Below are positions 11,088-21,844 of a stretch of 64,000 nucleotides of DNA, in pieces. The notes under the pieces are model-generated. The model saw only the letters and a list, made by a program, of their open reading frames with translations. It was not told the DNA's origin and ran no database searches. The stretch comes from Pseudomicrostroma phylloplanum (taxonomy: Eukaryota; Basidiomycota; Exobasidiomycetes; Microstromatales): positions 62,001 to 126,000 of the forward strand of contig BCHS01000009.1 in NCBI GenBank assembly GCA_039545275.1, given 5' to 3'. Numbering within the stretch: the stretch's first letter is position 1; each line of letters opens with the position of its first letter. A program made the translations under genes and the position numbers.

Positions 11088-11627
11088 GATAAGTAAATTA
11101 TTGCCTGCCTGCCTGCTTGCCGATCAGGGCCGCCAGATCCGGCAAGCCTCTTACACGATGTCCACTGTCCTGAGATTACGCTGCAAGGATGATACTTACG
11201 ATTGATAGCCCTGATAGCCCACCAAGGGGCCGTGCCTTGCTCGCCTGTTGCTTTCTCACGCGCCCTTCGTGTCGTGGCCGTGGCGTGGCGTGGCGTGGCT
11301 CAGAGGGATCAAAGGAAGGTCCCTATCGCGGCGCGGGGGCGGGGGCGGGGCGGGGCGGACGTGCTGAGGGCGGGCGGGGGGTGAAGCTGACACGCGGCTG
11401 CAGGCTGAGAAGGTTGCGTTGTCTGCATCTCCTTATCTCTCCTTCGGCAATCCCTGCAGCCCGCCCCTCCTCGCCCCTTGTCTTATCCTCCCTCCCGTTT
11501 AGCTTCCGATGACTTGCCGCCGCAAAACTCGATTGCCTGTCTCGCTAAGCGAAGGAGGTGTGCAGCTGCGTCTCTCTCCTCGCCTTCGCTCTCGGAGCAC
11601 CGATCTCATCATGCTCCCCGACTTATC
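11088..11627 (+). promoter_or_regulatory. Cluster of GATA-factor sites upstream of DUR3
   Basis: AGATAAG has its core GATAAG at 11088-11093. CTTATC, the reverse complement, occurs at 11432-11437, 11482-11487 and 11622-11627. TGATAG occurs at 11203-11208 and 11212-11217, and a further AGATAG lies near 11035-11040. In fungi, AreA/Nit2/Gat1-type factors bind such sites to activate nitrogen-scavenging genes when ammonium and glutamine are low. Urea permease genes are classical targets, so the site cluster fits the gene. Confidence 0.7.
11591..11603 (+). promoter_or_regulatory. CTCGGAGCACCGA element (CGG-N4-CCG), copy in the DUR3 promoter
   Basis: This 13-mer is identical to two copies in the promoter shared by the anion symporter and arylsulfotransferase genes (24561 and 24666). 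The core CGG AGCA CCG has the inverted CGG-triplet geometry used by Zn2Cys6 homodimers. It lies about 180 nt upstream of the ATG and 54 nt upstream of the TATA box. The binding factor is unknown. Confidence 0.55.
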
Positions 11628-11644
11628 TGCCTTGGGAAGGAGGC

Positions 11645-11650
11645 TATAAG
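11645..11650 (+). promoter_or_regulatory. TATA box of the DUR3 gene
   Basis: TATAAG in GGCTATAAGTAGG lies 140 nt upstream of the ATG at 11785, a spacing very similar to that of the TATA box of the secreted-protein gene. Confidence 0.55.
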
Positions 11651-11784
11651 TAGGCACTCAGGGCAAGATGCGAGTTCCGAAGAAGTCCCCCTGGAGCTTC
11701 TCCCCGTACCTCATCTGCATTTCACCTCCTCCCCTCCGTGTCCTCCTCACCGTAACACCCCATCGCCTTTGTTGAGATCCAGCA

Positions 11785-13946
11785 ATGGCGGCCTCTGTAG
11801 CTCAGGTCCTCTCCCCAGGAGTAGGATGGGCCGTAGTCATCTGTCTCGGTGTCGCCTTCTCCGGGCTGATGCTGCTCATCATCTTCGTGCAGAACCGATA
11901 TGCGCCTACCGCGCACGGTAGCAACGATAACGACGAGTTCTCATCCGCCTCTCGATCTGTCAAGCCCGGTCTCATTGCCTGTGGAATCGTCTCTGCTTGG
12001 ACCTGGGCAGCTACTCTCGAGCAATCTGCTGCAGTCGTAAGTCTCGATGTGAAGATCACAGGGGATCCGCTCTCTCCGGTTGCTCACCCCTGTTCTGTTT
12101 CTGCTCCAAATTTCTCTCGACTTCTCAGGCATACAAATACGGCGTTTCTGGGCCCTACTGGTATGCGGCAGGCGCAACTGTTCAAGTCCTCTTGTTCGCC
12201 ATCATCGGCTCCAATCTGAAATTGAATGCGCCATTCGCCCAGACCTTCTTGCAGGTCATCCGCGTCAGGTGGGGCAAGCCCATGCACTGCATGTTCGTGG
12301 CCTATTCCCTCGGAACCAACGTCCTCGTCTCCTCGATGCTTGTTCTGGGTGGAGCAGAGACCGTCAATGCGCTCACTGGCATGCCTACCCTTGCGGCCGC
12401 TTTCATCACCCCCGTGGGCATTGCCTGCTACGTCTTGATCGGTGGTCTGCGATCTTCTTTTGTGGCAGACTACACCCACACTGCAGTCCTCGTCGCCATC
12501 ATTCTGGCCTTTGGCTTCAACGTATACGGCACCAGCGACAAGATTGGAAGCTTCTCAAAGATGGCACAGCTCCTCGAGAGTGCTACTCCTGTCGAGGGCA
12601 ACGCCAAGGGTTCCTATCTGACCATGAGATCGCAGAATGGTCTCATCTTCGGCATCATCAACATCTGTGGTAACTTTGCTACCGTCTTCCTAGACCAGAG
12701 TTACGCCCAACGTGCCATTGCCTCTCGCGGGGAGAGCGCTACAAAGGGCTTCCTTCTGGGTGGAATGGCTTGGTTCGCTGTGCCCATGGCCATTGCAAGC
12801 TCTCTCGGTCTCGCCGCTCGAGCCCTCGAAGGAAACGACCCGGATATGGCCATCCTGTCGGCTTCCGATGTATCTGCCGGACTCCCCGCGCCAGCTGCAG
12901 CAGCCGCCCTCCTCGGCAAGTCTGGAGCCGCCATGATGCTCATCCTCCTCTTCCTCGCCGTCACCTCTGCTCTAGCTGCTCAGCTGGTGGCCGTGTCCAG
13001 TGTCATCACCTTTGACATCTTCCAGCCTTACATCAAGCCCAATGCCACCGGCAAGCAGCTCTTCCTCGTCTCTCACGCTGGAGTCTGCATCTGGGCCATC
13101 TGCTGTGGTGTGCTGGGCCTGATCTGGTTCTACATTGGAGTGGGTCTTGGATGGATCTACGTCATGATGGGGTGCGTCGTCGGCCCGAGTGTCTTCCCCG
13201 TCTTTGCTTGCATTGCCTGGTCCAGGGTCAACAAGACGGCAGCACTAGTGGGTACCTTGACTGGAGAGGTGTGCGCCATTGTTGCCTGGCTCGTTAGCGC
13301 TGCTAAGCTAGAAGGAGAATTGAGCATCGACACTACCAACTCCAACAACCCTCTCCTGGCCGGCAATCTGATCGCAGTCCTGCTGCCGGTTCTGATCATT
13401 GTTCCTTGGAGCTTGATCGCCCCTGACAACTACGACTGGGAGGGCACACGAGCCATCAATGCTCCCTGGACAAAGACGGACTCGCAGACTAGCAGTACTC
13501 AGGAGGACACATCTTCGCAAGACGAAAAGGTCACAAGCGGCACGCCTCCCAATGAGAAGGCCACCCTCGCAGTTGCTGAGAAGACGGCCGGCGAGCCTGG
13601 CTACAACGTTGAAGTGGAGGGATACGAGCGACTGCACCTGCTGCGAAGTGCTGGTCTGGACCCCGAGAAGCTCCTTGCCTCTCGACGAATGGCGTACAAG
13701 GCCGCCATTATCCTCACGTTCGTCCTGGTTATCTTCATTCCCTGCATGACGATCATCGCAGAGACGTACACGACTGCAGGTCTGGGCGTTTGGATCTCCA
13801 TTGTCCTCGGCTGGCTCTTTGTCACCGGAGGCATCGTGGTCATCTTGCCCCTGTGGGAGTCCCGAGAAGCCCTTGGCAAGATGCTCAAGGGGTTCGCCAA
13901 GGACTTGAGCGGTGGCAAGGGAAAGGCTACCTACGTGAGCAACTAG
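11785..13946 (+). CDS. DUR3: Urea/polyamine symporter, sodium:solute symporter family (DUR3-like)
   Basis: Join 11785-12036, 12129-13946; one 92-nt phase-0 intron (GTAAGT...CTCAG); 689 aa, the usual size for fungal Dur3. The sequence around the splice junction, SAWTWAATLEQSAAV|AYKYGVSGPYWYAAGA, is diagnostic for Dur3 in the solute:sodium symporter family. About 15 helices follow, including NICGNFATVFLDQSYAQRAIAS and GLIWFYIGVGLGWIYVMMGC. The protein imports urea, and in yeast also polyamines, by proton symport at the plasma membrane. A hydrophilic loop (about residues 525-585) precedes the last two helices. Expression is probably under nitrogen control: the upstream region has several GATAAG sites, plus a CGG-N4-CCG element shared with another locus in this window. 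Confidence 0.92.
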
Positions 13947-14781
13947 GCTGACGGCGTAGCCCTGAGATTTGTTGTGCGGGGAAGATCGAATGATCGATCG
14001 ACGCCGAGCGCCTGATTTCACGATTTAGAAGAATCCCTTCCTGTACTCTCGATCCTTTCTTGGGTTCTTTCCTTAATGTCACAGATACCTTCTTCCTTGA
14101 GACAGCCCCGAGTGCCCACTGCCCCGCTCTATCGCCGCCTAATCGCCGCCTGACCACTGTGAGAGGTCGGAGATTCGTCCATCGCCCTTCAACCTCTGGA
14201 CGCTTGCTCCAGCTGCGATCTCGTCTCTTTGGATCGCTTGGTCAATCTCGCATCTAGACTTTACGGAGCGCCACCGGCCAGACGGAGCTCAACGGCTTTG
14301 GGCCTCTGGAAGGTGTCGTGTCGTCTTGCGGCTTGCGGCGGGGGGCTGCGAGAGCGGTGCGGGCCGGAGAGTCCCCTCGCGCCCTGATAAGATCAAGAGG
14401 AACAATTCCGATCTCCGCCACGTTTTTAGTCCGTTGGTGTCCGGTCCCTCTTGCTCCTTGGCGCCGAAGGCTCATGGGAAAAGTGCACAGAGTCATCCAT
14501 CGCCTTCAGGATCTTCGTCGTACCATACTACTCGCACCATACTACTCGCATCACCACTCTCACTCTCACTCTCACCCTATTGCCATCATCATCTTCTATC
14601 CGCTCTCACAGCTGTACCCAACGCATCGCTTCGGCCACTATCAGATACTGCTGTCTCAGCGCCTCCCAGACACTTCCCACGCTTGGCCCTACGCGAGTCG
14701 GCCTCCCTTCAGGAGGTGGAAGCTTCGAATCTGGGCTCGTGACGCCCCTCAAACGCTTCCTCATCTCGGCACAATCATACC
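13947..14781. promoter_or_regulatory. Intergenic region and promoter of the zinc-finger gene
   Basis: The left part is the 3' flank of DUR3. The right part has a 14-nt tandem duplication, ACCATACTACTCGC at 14522-14535 and 14536-14549, followed by CTCTCA repeats. I looked for a zinc-responsive element (ACCTTNAAGGT) and saw none. Confidence 0.5.
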
Positions 14782-17563
14782 ATGAATATCCCGTGGCAGA
14801 CAGTCGGTCCTTCTACTCCGACTCGTTCACTTTCCGAGCAGTCGCGGTTCAACATGGCGGCAGCCTCCTCCTCCGCAAGCCCTAGCGGCACCGGTCAAGC
14901 GTCTGCCGCGGCGCAGCAGCAGCAGCAGCAGCAGTACCGACATCGAGCGCCTACAGCGAGCAGCAGCAAGACCGACAGTAGCCATGCTGCATCTTTGCTG
15001 ACGCCTTCCACTGGCTTCTGGGGCCAGCTCAATTCCAATGACCTGGACGCCTTCACCTTTGCGGACAAGAGCGCTGCCAACTACGCCACGGATCCGACCA
15101 TACCTCAGATGATGGACATCCTCTTCCCTTCGACGAAGCAACACTGCTACACGCCCAACGATCATCAAGACTGTAATGTAGAGGCGGCGCTGTGCAAGTT
15201 TGACTTTTCCGCGCCCTTTTCGAGCCACGCCTTTGCGGCTAAGCAGCAAGCAGATTATGGCTCCGCATCCTTCGCCCTGGGGAGCTGTCCGGACGAGTCT
15301 TGCAATGTGAACCACCTCGCTCGGCCGACGCTGCCGGTCTGCTGTGACGAACCACACCACACGACCTCTGCATCTTCTGGTCTCTGCTCGACGGCTGGTG
15401 AAGAGGCATACGCATCGACGTGTTGCCCTCCCTCGTGCCCATCAACGATTGACTCACTCTTGCCTTGCGATCAAAGTGGTGCTACAGTCGTCTGCGCTGA
15501 TGCCTCTTGCTCTGATCCGAACTGCGATCAGGCCTTTGCGACGACGAGCAAGGTCACTCTACAGCCATCGCACAACCACGCCGACAGCTGCGTCTCCGTA
15601 TGCGATGGAGTCGTGGCAGAGACGCTTCCAGAGACCATGTACGACGGGTGTGGTGACTGTAACACGGCGGAAAGTGTCGTGGGGGATCCAAGGGGCAACT
15701 TTGCACAGAGCCTGCACAATCTGGTGAGTCGATGGAGCAAAGGAGATTGCCACGATCTACAGTCACTGACCAACGGGACTCTGCCTGCCTTTGCCTTGCA
15801 GTTCCTGGATTGCTGCCGCGAGTGTCCCGATGATCACCTGGACCCTTGCTGCCCTCCTGCCCAGTTCAGTCACTTCCACCGATCCAATGCAGTAGACAGT
15901 GGAATTCCTACCCCAGCGGCCACTGTAGGCACCCGGTCAACACCCGACACGTTCGCCACAGGAACACCTGGCCATACCACTCCTCAGTCACGCTTTGCTG
16001 AGTCGCCGAGCACTCATCAGCCGACTCGTCTCGAGGCGGCTCTGAGAGAGGCATGTCGAATCAGTCATCCTCACAGCCATGATTCTTCTGGGTTCTGCTT
16101 GGCACCTCGGGCGACTACCTGGAGGCAGAACAGCATTGGCCGACCGGGACAAGTAGCAGCAGCAGCAGCAGCAGCCATAGCCCCTCGCAGGTCAAGAGCA
16201 TCTGCCATACCGTGCAAGTGGGCTGGCTGTACTCATGTCGCTTCGGACATCTCGCAGCTCGCGGCACATGTCCACTCGGCTCACCTGATCCCCCAAGAAG
16301 CGGACGTCGCTTCTTCATTCGACCCGTGGCAAGCAAGCGCCCCGCAAGGGCAACCCAATGGGCAGCCTACATTTGTCCAGCAGGCCAAGCCCTGCCAGTG
16401 GGACTCTTGTGACCACATCGACCTTCCCTACGGAGGAGCAGCTACTGCCGATGCCATCTTGCAGCATCTATTGCAAGCCCACCTCGGCAACCATGCACGC
16501 CCAGAGTGGCCTTCGCAAGCACAGCTCTCCTCCACATCCTCGATGTCCTCGCCTGCGTTGCAACAGGACAAGCTTGTGTCCTCCCTCGCCTCAACGCCGA
16601 TGCAGCCACAGCAGAGCAGTAGGAAGAGACGTCTATCCAGCAGTCAGAATGTGGGTGCCACCACTGAAGTCGGCAAAGGAGAAGCGCCGCCGCCGAAGCT
16701 GGCGACCCCAGAGTCGACGTGGGCCACGTCCGTCGACGGGGGCCACAGCGCCTTTTCCCCTACTGCCACTTCGTCTTGGACCGAGGAACACCAGTGTGGC
16801 TGGCTCGGTTGTTCGGACCACTTTGACTCTCACCAGGCCCTGACCGACCACATTGCTCAAGACCACGTTGGAGGCGGCAAGTCCAGCTATACCTGCCTGT
16901 GGAGGGGATGCCAGAGGGGCGCAGAGGGGAAGACGTTCCAGCAGCGGCAGAAGATCCTGAGGCATCTGCAGACACATACTGGTGAGTCACTAGCGCGCTC
17001 AGAGGACAAGCGAGGAAGAATCATCGATACTGACGACGACCTTCTTCTCTTCCCCTTGTCTCTGCCTACTCTAGGCGATCGACCATACAAGTGCACCGTC
17101 TGCTCGCGTCGCTTCTCCGAAGCCAATACCCTCTCGCAGCACATGCGCACCCACACCCACGAGAAGCCCTACCTGTGCGACTATCCAGGCTGCAACGCCC
17201 GTTTTGCCGTCGCTGGTTCCTTGACCATCCACAAGAGATCGCGACATACGAACGAGAGGCCCTTTGTGTGCACCTGGCCGGGCTGTAATAGGGCTTTTGC
17301 CGAGAGCTCGAATTTGACGAAACACGTGAGTATAATACAGTTTCGTCGGCCGTCTGCATGCCTGCTTGGCTGCTTGCCTCTCTTGCTCACCGAACCCCCC
17401 TTTCTCCCCCTTGTCTCATGTCTCATGGTCCCATCAGCGTCGCGTCCACTCAGGCGAACGGCCCTTTGCGTGCGACAAGTGCGACCGGCGCTTCTCCCGA
17501 CCCGACCAGCTCTCACGGCACGCCAAGATCCATGAGGCCAAGAAGACTCCTTCCACCTCATAG
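14782..17563 (+). CDS. C2H2 zinc-finger transcription factor, Zap1/ZafA-like zinc regulator
   Basis: Join 14782-16981, 17075-17325, 17438-17563; 858 aa. Intron 1 (GTGAGT...CTCTAG) happens to have no in-frame stop, so a naive reading runs through it. Intron 2 splits a finger between TKH and RRVH. Eight C2H2 fingers are visible. Four divergent ones start near residues 478, 538, 672 and 705 (C.W..C type, as in Zap1 finger pairs). Four canonical ones sit at the C-terminus with HTHEKPY, HTNERPF and HSGERPF linkers. The N-terminal half has polyGln (near residue 45) and clustered Cys/His motifs such as [17 protein letters not shown] and [12 protein letters not shown], like the zinc-sensing activation domains of Zap1. 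The expected role is to activate zinc-uptake genes under zinc limitation. An internal ATG at 14854 is an alternative start. Confidence 0.82.
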
Positions 17564-18049
17564 ACAGATCAATAACGCAACAAGAAACAGCAGAAGGAAG
17601 AGGAGGAAGAGAAGAGCCACGGTGTGAGGTCGGCTTGTGCAGAGAGATACTTAGGCACCCGAACGCTCGCGCAGGCGCAGGGGTGGAAGACGAAAAGGAA
17701 CGACAAGACCCGTATAACGACAAGGGAAATCTGCACACGACGACTCGCTCGCAAAAAGGACGGAGAGGTCAGGGGCGTCGTACCTCGCAAACGTCAGGCT
17801 CAGAGAGGCAGCAGCACGTCGCCTAGAAGCCCTCTTCTCTCTCCCTCTTCTCTTCTTCTCCCCTCTCCCGCCCCTCATCGCACTTCTCACGACCCCCTCG
17901 TGTGCGGCCTCCAGACTCCGTGTCTCCCCTTTCTTTCCCCCTCCTCCTGTTGTACTCGCCGCCGCCGCTTCGCCCCGTACTCGGTCGCTGACCTCGATTC
18001 CCCTCGCAACGTTATACCTCACTTACGTACGTACCCACCCACCCATCCG

Positions 18050-18085
<36 letters not shown>

Positions 18086-18475
18086 CTGCGCCTTTCACAC
18101 ATATACACACGCACGACGCCCAGAGTAGAAGTTGTGTTGCGCTGCGCTGAGTGAGCGTATCAGTGTCCTCTTTAGGTCAGGACGCGAGCGGATAAGGACA
18201 AGGAGAAGCGAAATGAAGGCAACTACGGGGGCAAACTTGAAATTCATTTTCGCATAGACAGACGTACGGGGAGGACAAATTGGGGGAAAGGCAGATCTCG
18301 TGTGTTGTTGAACTGGGAGAAGGCGATACAGTGGAGTCGAGAAGGTACGGCTAGCGCTGCGGACCCTTCTCACATCGGAAAGGATTGCGTGAGAAGAGAG
18401 CAGTGGCAGTGGGGAGCTAGAGGGCAACATTGGCGCGCTAGGATCGACTCCCCTCGACCTCGAATCTGCAAACTT
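17564..18475. other. Intergenic region between convergent genes
   Basis: No gene supported. This is the 3' flank of both neighbours. It holds pyrimidine-rich sequence (about 17828-17950) and a GCCT microsatellite, listed separately. Confidence 0.55.
18049..18085 (+). repeat. GCCT tetranucleotide microsatellite
   Basis: About nine perfect GCCT units in tandem lie between two convergent 3' ends, preceded by a degenerate CCCA run. It is likely length-polymorphic and has no visible coding role. Confidence 0.9.
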
Positions 18476-21400
18476 CTACGCCATGCTAGTAGTACTCGAC
18501 TTGGCCATCGCCAGCGCCTCACCCCCAGTCACACGCGTGAGCCACTTGCTTCCTCCTCTCCTCGCAAGGTACTTCCACGCCTCGAGGAGTGCAATGAAGA
18601 GGACCGTAGCGGCCATTGCCACTCCCCACCCGATACCATTGAGCGCTGCATGGTGGAATACGACCTCGTTGAATACGGGTACGTACAGACAGAGGGGCAC
18701 GGTTGCTGCTCCTCCTAGTACGCTCCAGAAGAGGAGCGGGTTGCCCCAGATGTGCTTGGCGGCATCGAGGGAAAAGATGGTCTTGTCGAGGGAAAAGGCG
18801 CACCAGGCTTGCAGGAGATTCTGCAGCGTCAGAGCGGTAAAGACGGCGGAGCGAGCCTGGAGGACACCGTTGCAGGCGTCGCTGGAGGCGAGAGAGGCGT
18901 TGCACCCGCGTCCGAGCTCGCCAGCCCCAGGACCGTAGATCATGGCGATGAAGACGACGAGACAGGTCCAGCCCATTTGCACACCGTAGAAGAGCATATC
19001 GGTGATGACTGCTTTGGAGAAGACGCCGCCCCCAAGAACGTCCGCGGGGGGACGACTCATGATCTCCTCTCCTCCTTGCTCCATTCCCAGACCGATGGCG
19101 GGGAGGGAAGCAGTGACCATGTTGATCCAGAGAATCTCGACGGCAGTGAGAGGGAACACGGACTCGCCCTCGGCGTCTCGGAAGGCCAGACCGACGAGGA
19201 GCAGAAGCACCTCACCGACGTTGGCGACGAGCAAGGCGACGACGAAGCGTTGAATATTGTCGAAGATGGTGCGGCCTTCCTTGATGGCCTTGACGATCGA
19301 CTCGAAGCAGTCGTCTGTCAGGACCATGTCAGCCGCGGCCTTGGCTACGTCGGTACCGGCAATGCCCATGGCGATGCCCACGTTGCTCTGCTTGAGGGCG
19401 GGCGCGTCGTTGACACCGTCACCAGTCATGGCAATGAACATGTTGCGACGGCGACCAGCGTGGATCATGCGCACCTTGGTGCTGGGACTGCAGCGAGCAA
19501 TGACCTTGGGCAGCTCAGGCAGCTGATCCACGGCCTCGTCACTGAGAGCCTCGAACTCCTGCGCCGTCATGATTGCGGTCTTGCCGTCTGTATTCTGCAG
19601 GATGCCGATGTCGCGAGCGATAGCGGCGGCGGTAGCCTTGTGGTCACCGGTCAACATGGCGACGGTGATACCCGCCTTACGACAGGCGAGAACGGCCGCC
19701 CTGGACGTAGGTCGAGGAGGATCGTAGAGAGCACAAAGTCCGATGAAGGTCATATCCTGTTCGCATGTAGGGCGAGTCAATGAGTGGCAAACCTCGGCAG
19801 GAAGGACGCGAGAGGCAAAAGCGAGCACTCGAAGACCCTGGCTGGCAAGTTTCTCTGCCTGGTCATAGATGACCTTCTGGGCTGCCTCGTCGAGGCTGGC
19901 GCATCGCACGAGGACGCGCTCTACGGCACCCTTCATGAAAGCCTGAGCATTGCCTTCGGGGGTGGTGTAGACGGAGGTCATCAGCTTGACCTCACTGTCG
20001 AAGGGATACTCGACGCGTAGCTCGTACTTGTCCTTGGTGATCTTCTCCTTCTGACTGTCCGGCGCGCAGACGAGAGAGGGTCGATCGAGACCGAGCTTGG
20101 TGGCCATGACGAGAAGAGCGATCTCGGTGGGATCACCACGAGCTGACCACTCCATGCGGTCGCTGCCATTGGGGGCGCTGAGCTCGGCGACGTTGCACAG
20201 TGAGGCTGCGGTGGCGAGGTCGCGCACCGGAGCGGGCAAGTCTTCGTTGGCAAGGAATTCGACGGGGGCGGTATTACTATCGTTCTCCGGGTAGATGCGA
20301 CCTACAGGTTCGACGGCGCTGGAGGCCTCTTCAATACCGTAGCTCTCTCCGTTGGGCAGCCAGAGCTTGCGGGTAACCATCTTGCCCTGGGTAAGAGTAC
20401 CAGTCTTGTCACTGCAGACGAGGTTGACACCGCCGAGGGCTTCGAGGGCTTCGATGCGTCGAATGACGACTCCTGACTGAGCCATTCGCTTAGCACCGAC
20501 GGAGAAGGTGATGGTGAGCACGGGAATGAGAGACTCGGGCACCACGCCGATTGCGAGCGCGATGGCGTAGAGGAGGATTTCAGAGTTGAGCTCGAACTCG
20601 GCAACGGCAAAGACGATGACAGCACACACGACTGCGATGGCGAGGAGTACGTAGGCGAACTTGTTCATCTTGATCTGTAAAGGTGTGCCTCCGCGCAGGC
20701 CGAGGTAGCCGGCAGTCTTCTCCCAGGTTCGTCGCCAGAAGCCGCCTTGTGTGGCCTGCTTCCTGCCCATCTCCTCGGCAATCTTGCCCAGCTGGGTGTT
20801 TTGGCCGGTGGCGATGACAATACCTGTTGCTCGTCCCTTAGTGACGATGGTGGACGAGTAGGCCAGGTTGATGCGGTCGGCAGGAGGGGAGGTGAAAGTA
20901 GGGTCGAAGAGGGCATCGACGACCTTTGCCACAGGGAGCGACTCTCCCGTCAGCGAGGCCTCTGAAGTTTCCAAGTTGGAGAGGCTGATCAGACGGACAT
21001 CTCCGGGCAGCAAGTCTCCGACCTTGACGGCGACCACATCTCCGGGCACTAGGAGTGCAGACTGGATGGTCTGCAGCTCGCCATCACGGTAGACTTCGGC
21101 AGTGGGCGAAGAGAGATCACGGAGGGAAGCCATGGTCCTCTCGGCCTTGTACTCCTGTGTGAAGCCGATGACAATGTTGGTGATGATGACTGCGGCAACG
21201 ACGGCACCTTCGACCCAGTCCCTGACACCGAATGAGAGTGCGAGGGCGGCGAGGAGGACTACCGTCATGCAGTTTGCCACTTGACGGATGAAGATGGTCG
21301 ACATCGACGTAGGCTTCTGCTCGGCAATGACATTCTGGCCGTACGTCTCCAGTCGGGTGGCGGCCTCCTTGGAGGTGAGGCCAGTGGTGGTAGAGTTGAG

Positions 21401-21844
21401 TAAAGTGACGACGGCGCTTGCTGTCATAGTATGCCCTCGCACGCGAGCCACTTCTGCCACGGACGCGGAGCCCTCGTCAATGACGGGTGGAGAGACGGGC
21501 TCCTTGGCTGCTGCGACGTCTGGTCGAGTCTCGTAGGTGTTGGTGAGGCTGAGGTCACTCGACTCGAGGGTGATGGTGCGCGATCGACCTTTGCCGACGG
21601 CATCCCCGGAGTCGTAGGGTGCGCCGACATGGTCATCATTGCTACCCAGGTGAGACTTGTTGTTGAGATGATTAATTTGCGGGGGTTGTTCTTGTTGATG
21701 TAAGTGGCTGGGGGTGAAGCCACTATCAGGGGGTTCTTCGTCGCCGTCTACAATGGCCTTTTCGCTCAGTGGCAAAGTGGAGCGGTTGTTGGATGTGCGA
21801 ATGGTGTTGCCATCAGTTGGATTAGTGCCAGTGGGGTTTTCCAT
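18476..21844 (-). CDS. P-type ATPase, type IID (ENA/ACU-like) alkali-cation pump
   Basis: Single exon, 1122 aa, with ATG at 21844. All P-ATPase signatures are present: LTGES in the actuator domain, CSDKTGTLTQGKM with the phosphorylated Asp near residue 479, MLTGDHKATA and MTGDGVNDAPALK in the hinge. The phrases FRDAEGESVFPLTAVEILWINMVTA and IWGNPLLFWSV in the C-terminal helices match fungal ENA sodium ATPases and the related ACU ATPases of smut fungi. They do not match SERCA or PMR pumps, which have different helix sequences. ENA pumps export Na+ or K+ at high external pH or salt, while ACU proteins mediate high-affinity K+/Na+ uptake; phylogeny is needed to choose. The hydrophilic N-terminus of about 130 residues is poorly conserved. 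The promoter has unusual dyad and direct-repeat elements. Confidence 0.9.
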   Translation of the reverse strand: MENPTGTNPTDGNTIRTSNNRSTLPLSEKAIVDGDEEPPDSGFTPSHLHQQEQPPQINHLNNKSHLGSNDDHVGAPYDSGDAVGKGRSRTITLESSDLSLTNTYETRPDVAAAKEPVSPPVIDEGSASVAEVARVRGHTMTASAVVTLLNSTTTGLTSKEAATRLETYGQNVIAEQKPTSMSTIFIRQVANCMTVVLLAALALSFGVRDWVEGAVVAAVIITNIVIGFTQEYKAERTMASLRDLSSPTAEVYRDGELQTIQSALLVPGDVVAVKVGDLLPGDVRLISLSNLETSEASLTGESLPVAKVVDALFDPTFTSPPADRINLAYSSTIVTKGRATGIVIATGQNTQLGKIAEEMGRKQATQGGFWRRTWEKTAGYLGLRGGTPLQIKMNKFAYVLLAIAVVCAVIVFAVAEFELNSEILLYAIALAIGVVPESLIPVLTITFSVGAKRMAQSGVVIRRIEALEALGGVNLVCSDKTGTLTQGKMVTRKLWLPNGESYGIEEASSAVEPVGRIYPENDSNTAPVEFLANEDLPAPVRDLATAASLCNVAELSAPNGSDRMEWSARGDPTEIALLVMATKLGLDRPSLVCAPDSQKEKITKDKYELRVEYPFDSEVKLMTSVYTTPEGNAQAFMKGAVERVLVRCASLDEAAQKVIYDQAEKLASQGLRVLAFASRVLPAEVCHSLTRPTCEQDMTFIGLCALYDPPRPTSRAAVLACRKAGITVAMLTGDHKATAAAIARDIGILQNTDGKTAIMTAQEFEALSDEAVDQLPELPKVIARCSPSTKVRMIHAGRRRNMFIAMTGDGVNDAPALKQSNVGIAMGIAGTDVAKAAADMVLTDDCFESIVKAIKEGRTIFDNIQRFVVALLVANVGEVLLLLVGLAFRDAEGESVFPLTAVEILWINMVTASLPAIGLGMEQGGEEIMSRPPADVLGGGVFSKAVITDMLFYGVQMGWTCLVVFIAMIYGPGAGELGRGCNASLASSDACNGVLQARSAVFTALTLQNLLQAWCAFSLDKTIFSLDAAKHIWGNPLLFWSVLGGAATVPLCLYVPVFNEVVFHHAALNGIGWGVAMAATVLFIALLEAWKYLARRGGSKWLTRVTGGEALAMAKSSTTSMA

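Larger units (their letters stand above)
10493..11784. other. Intergenic region containing the DUR3 promoter
   Basis: No gene supported. The left half includes a CGTCGT run near 10707. A GTGGC tandem run (about 11279-11299) is followed by a GGGGC-rich stretch (about 11333-11385). The right half is the urea-transporter promoter, with clustered GATA motifs, the CTCGGAGCACCGA element and a TATA box, listed separately. Confidence 0.6.

Noticed and set aside
16982..17535. Reading straight through the first intron of the zinc-finger gene to give a 917-aa protein
   Set aside because: Splicing at GTGAGT/CTCTAG joins HTG to DRPYKC as in canonical finger linkers, and the read-through loses the last finger.
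18049..18085. GCCT tandem run considered as a CRISPR-like or telomeric array
   Set aside because: It is a plain 4-nt microsatellite without spacers, and not a telomere repeat.
18752..19783. Long plus-strand open frame (343 codons) opposite the P-type ATPase
   Set aside because: It is the antisense of a strongly conserved ATPase region; the composition (Asp/Gly/Glu-rich) is typical of GC-rich antisense frames, and no domain is seen.
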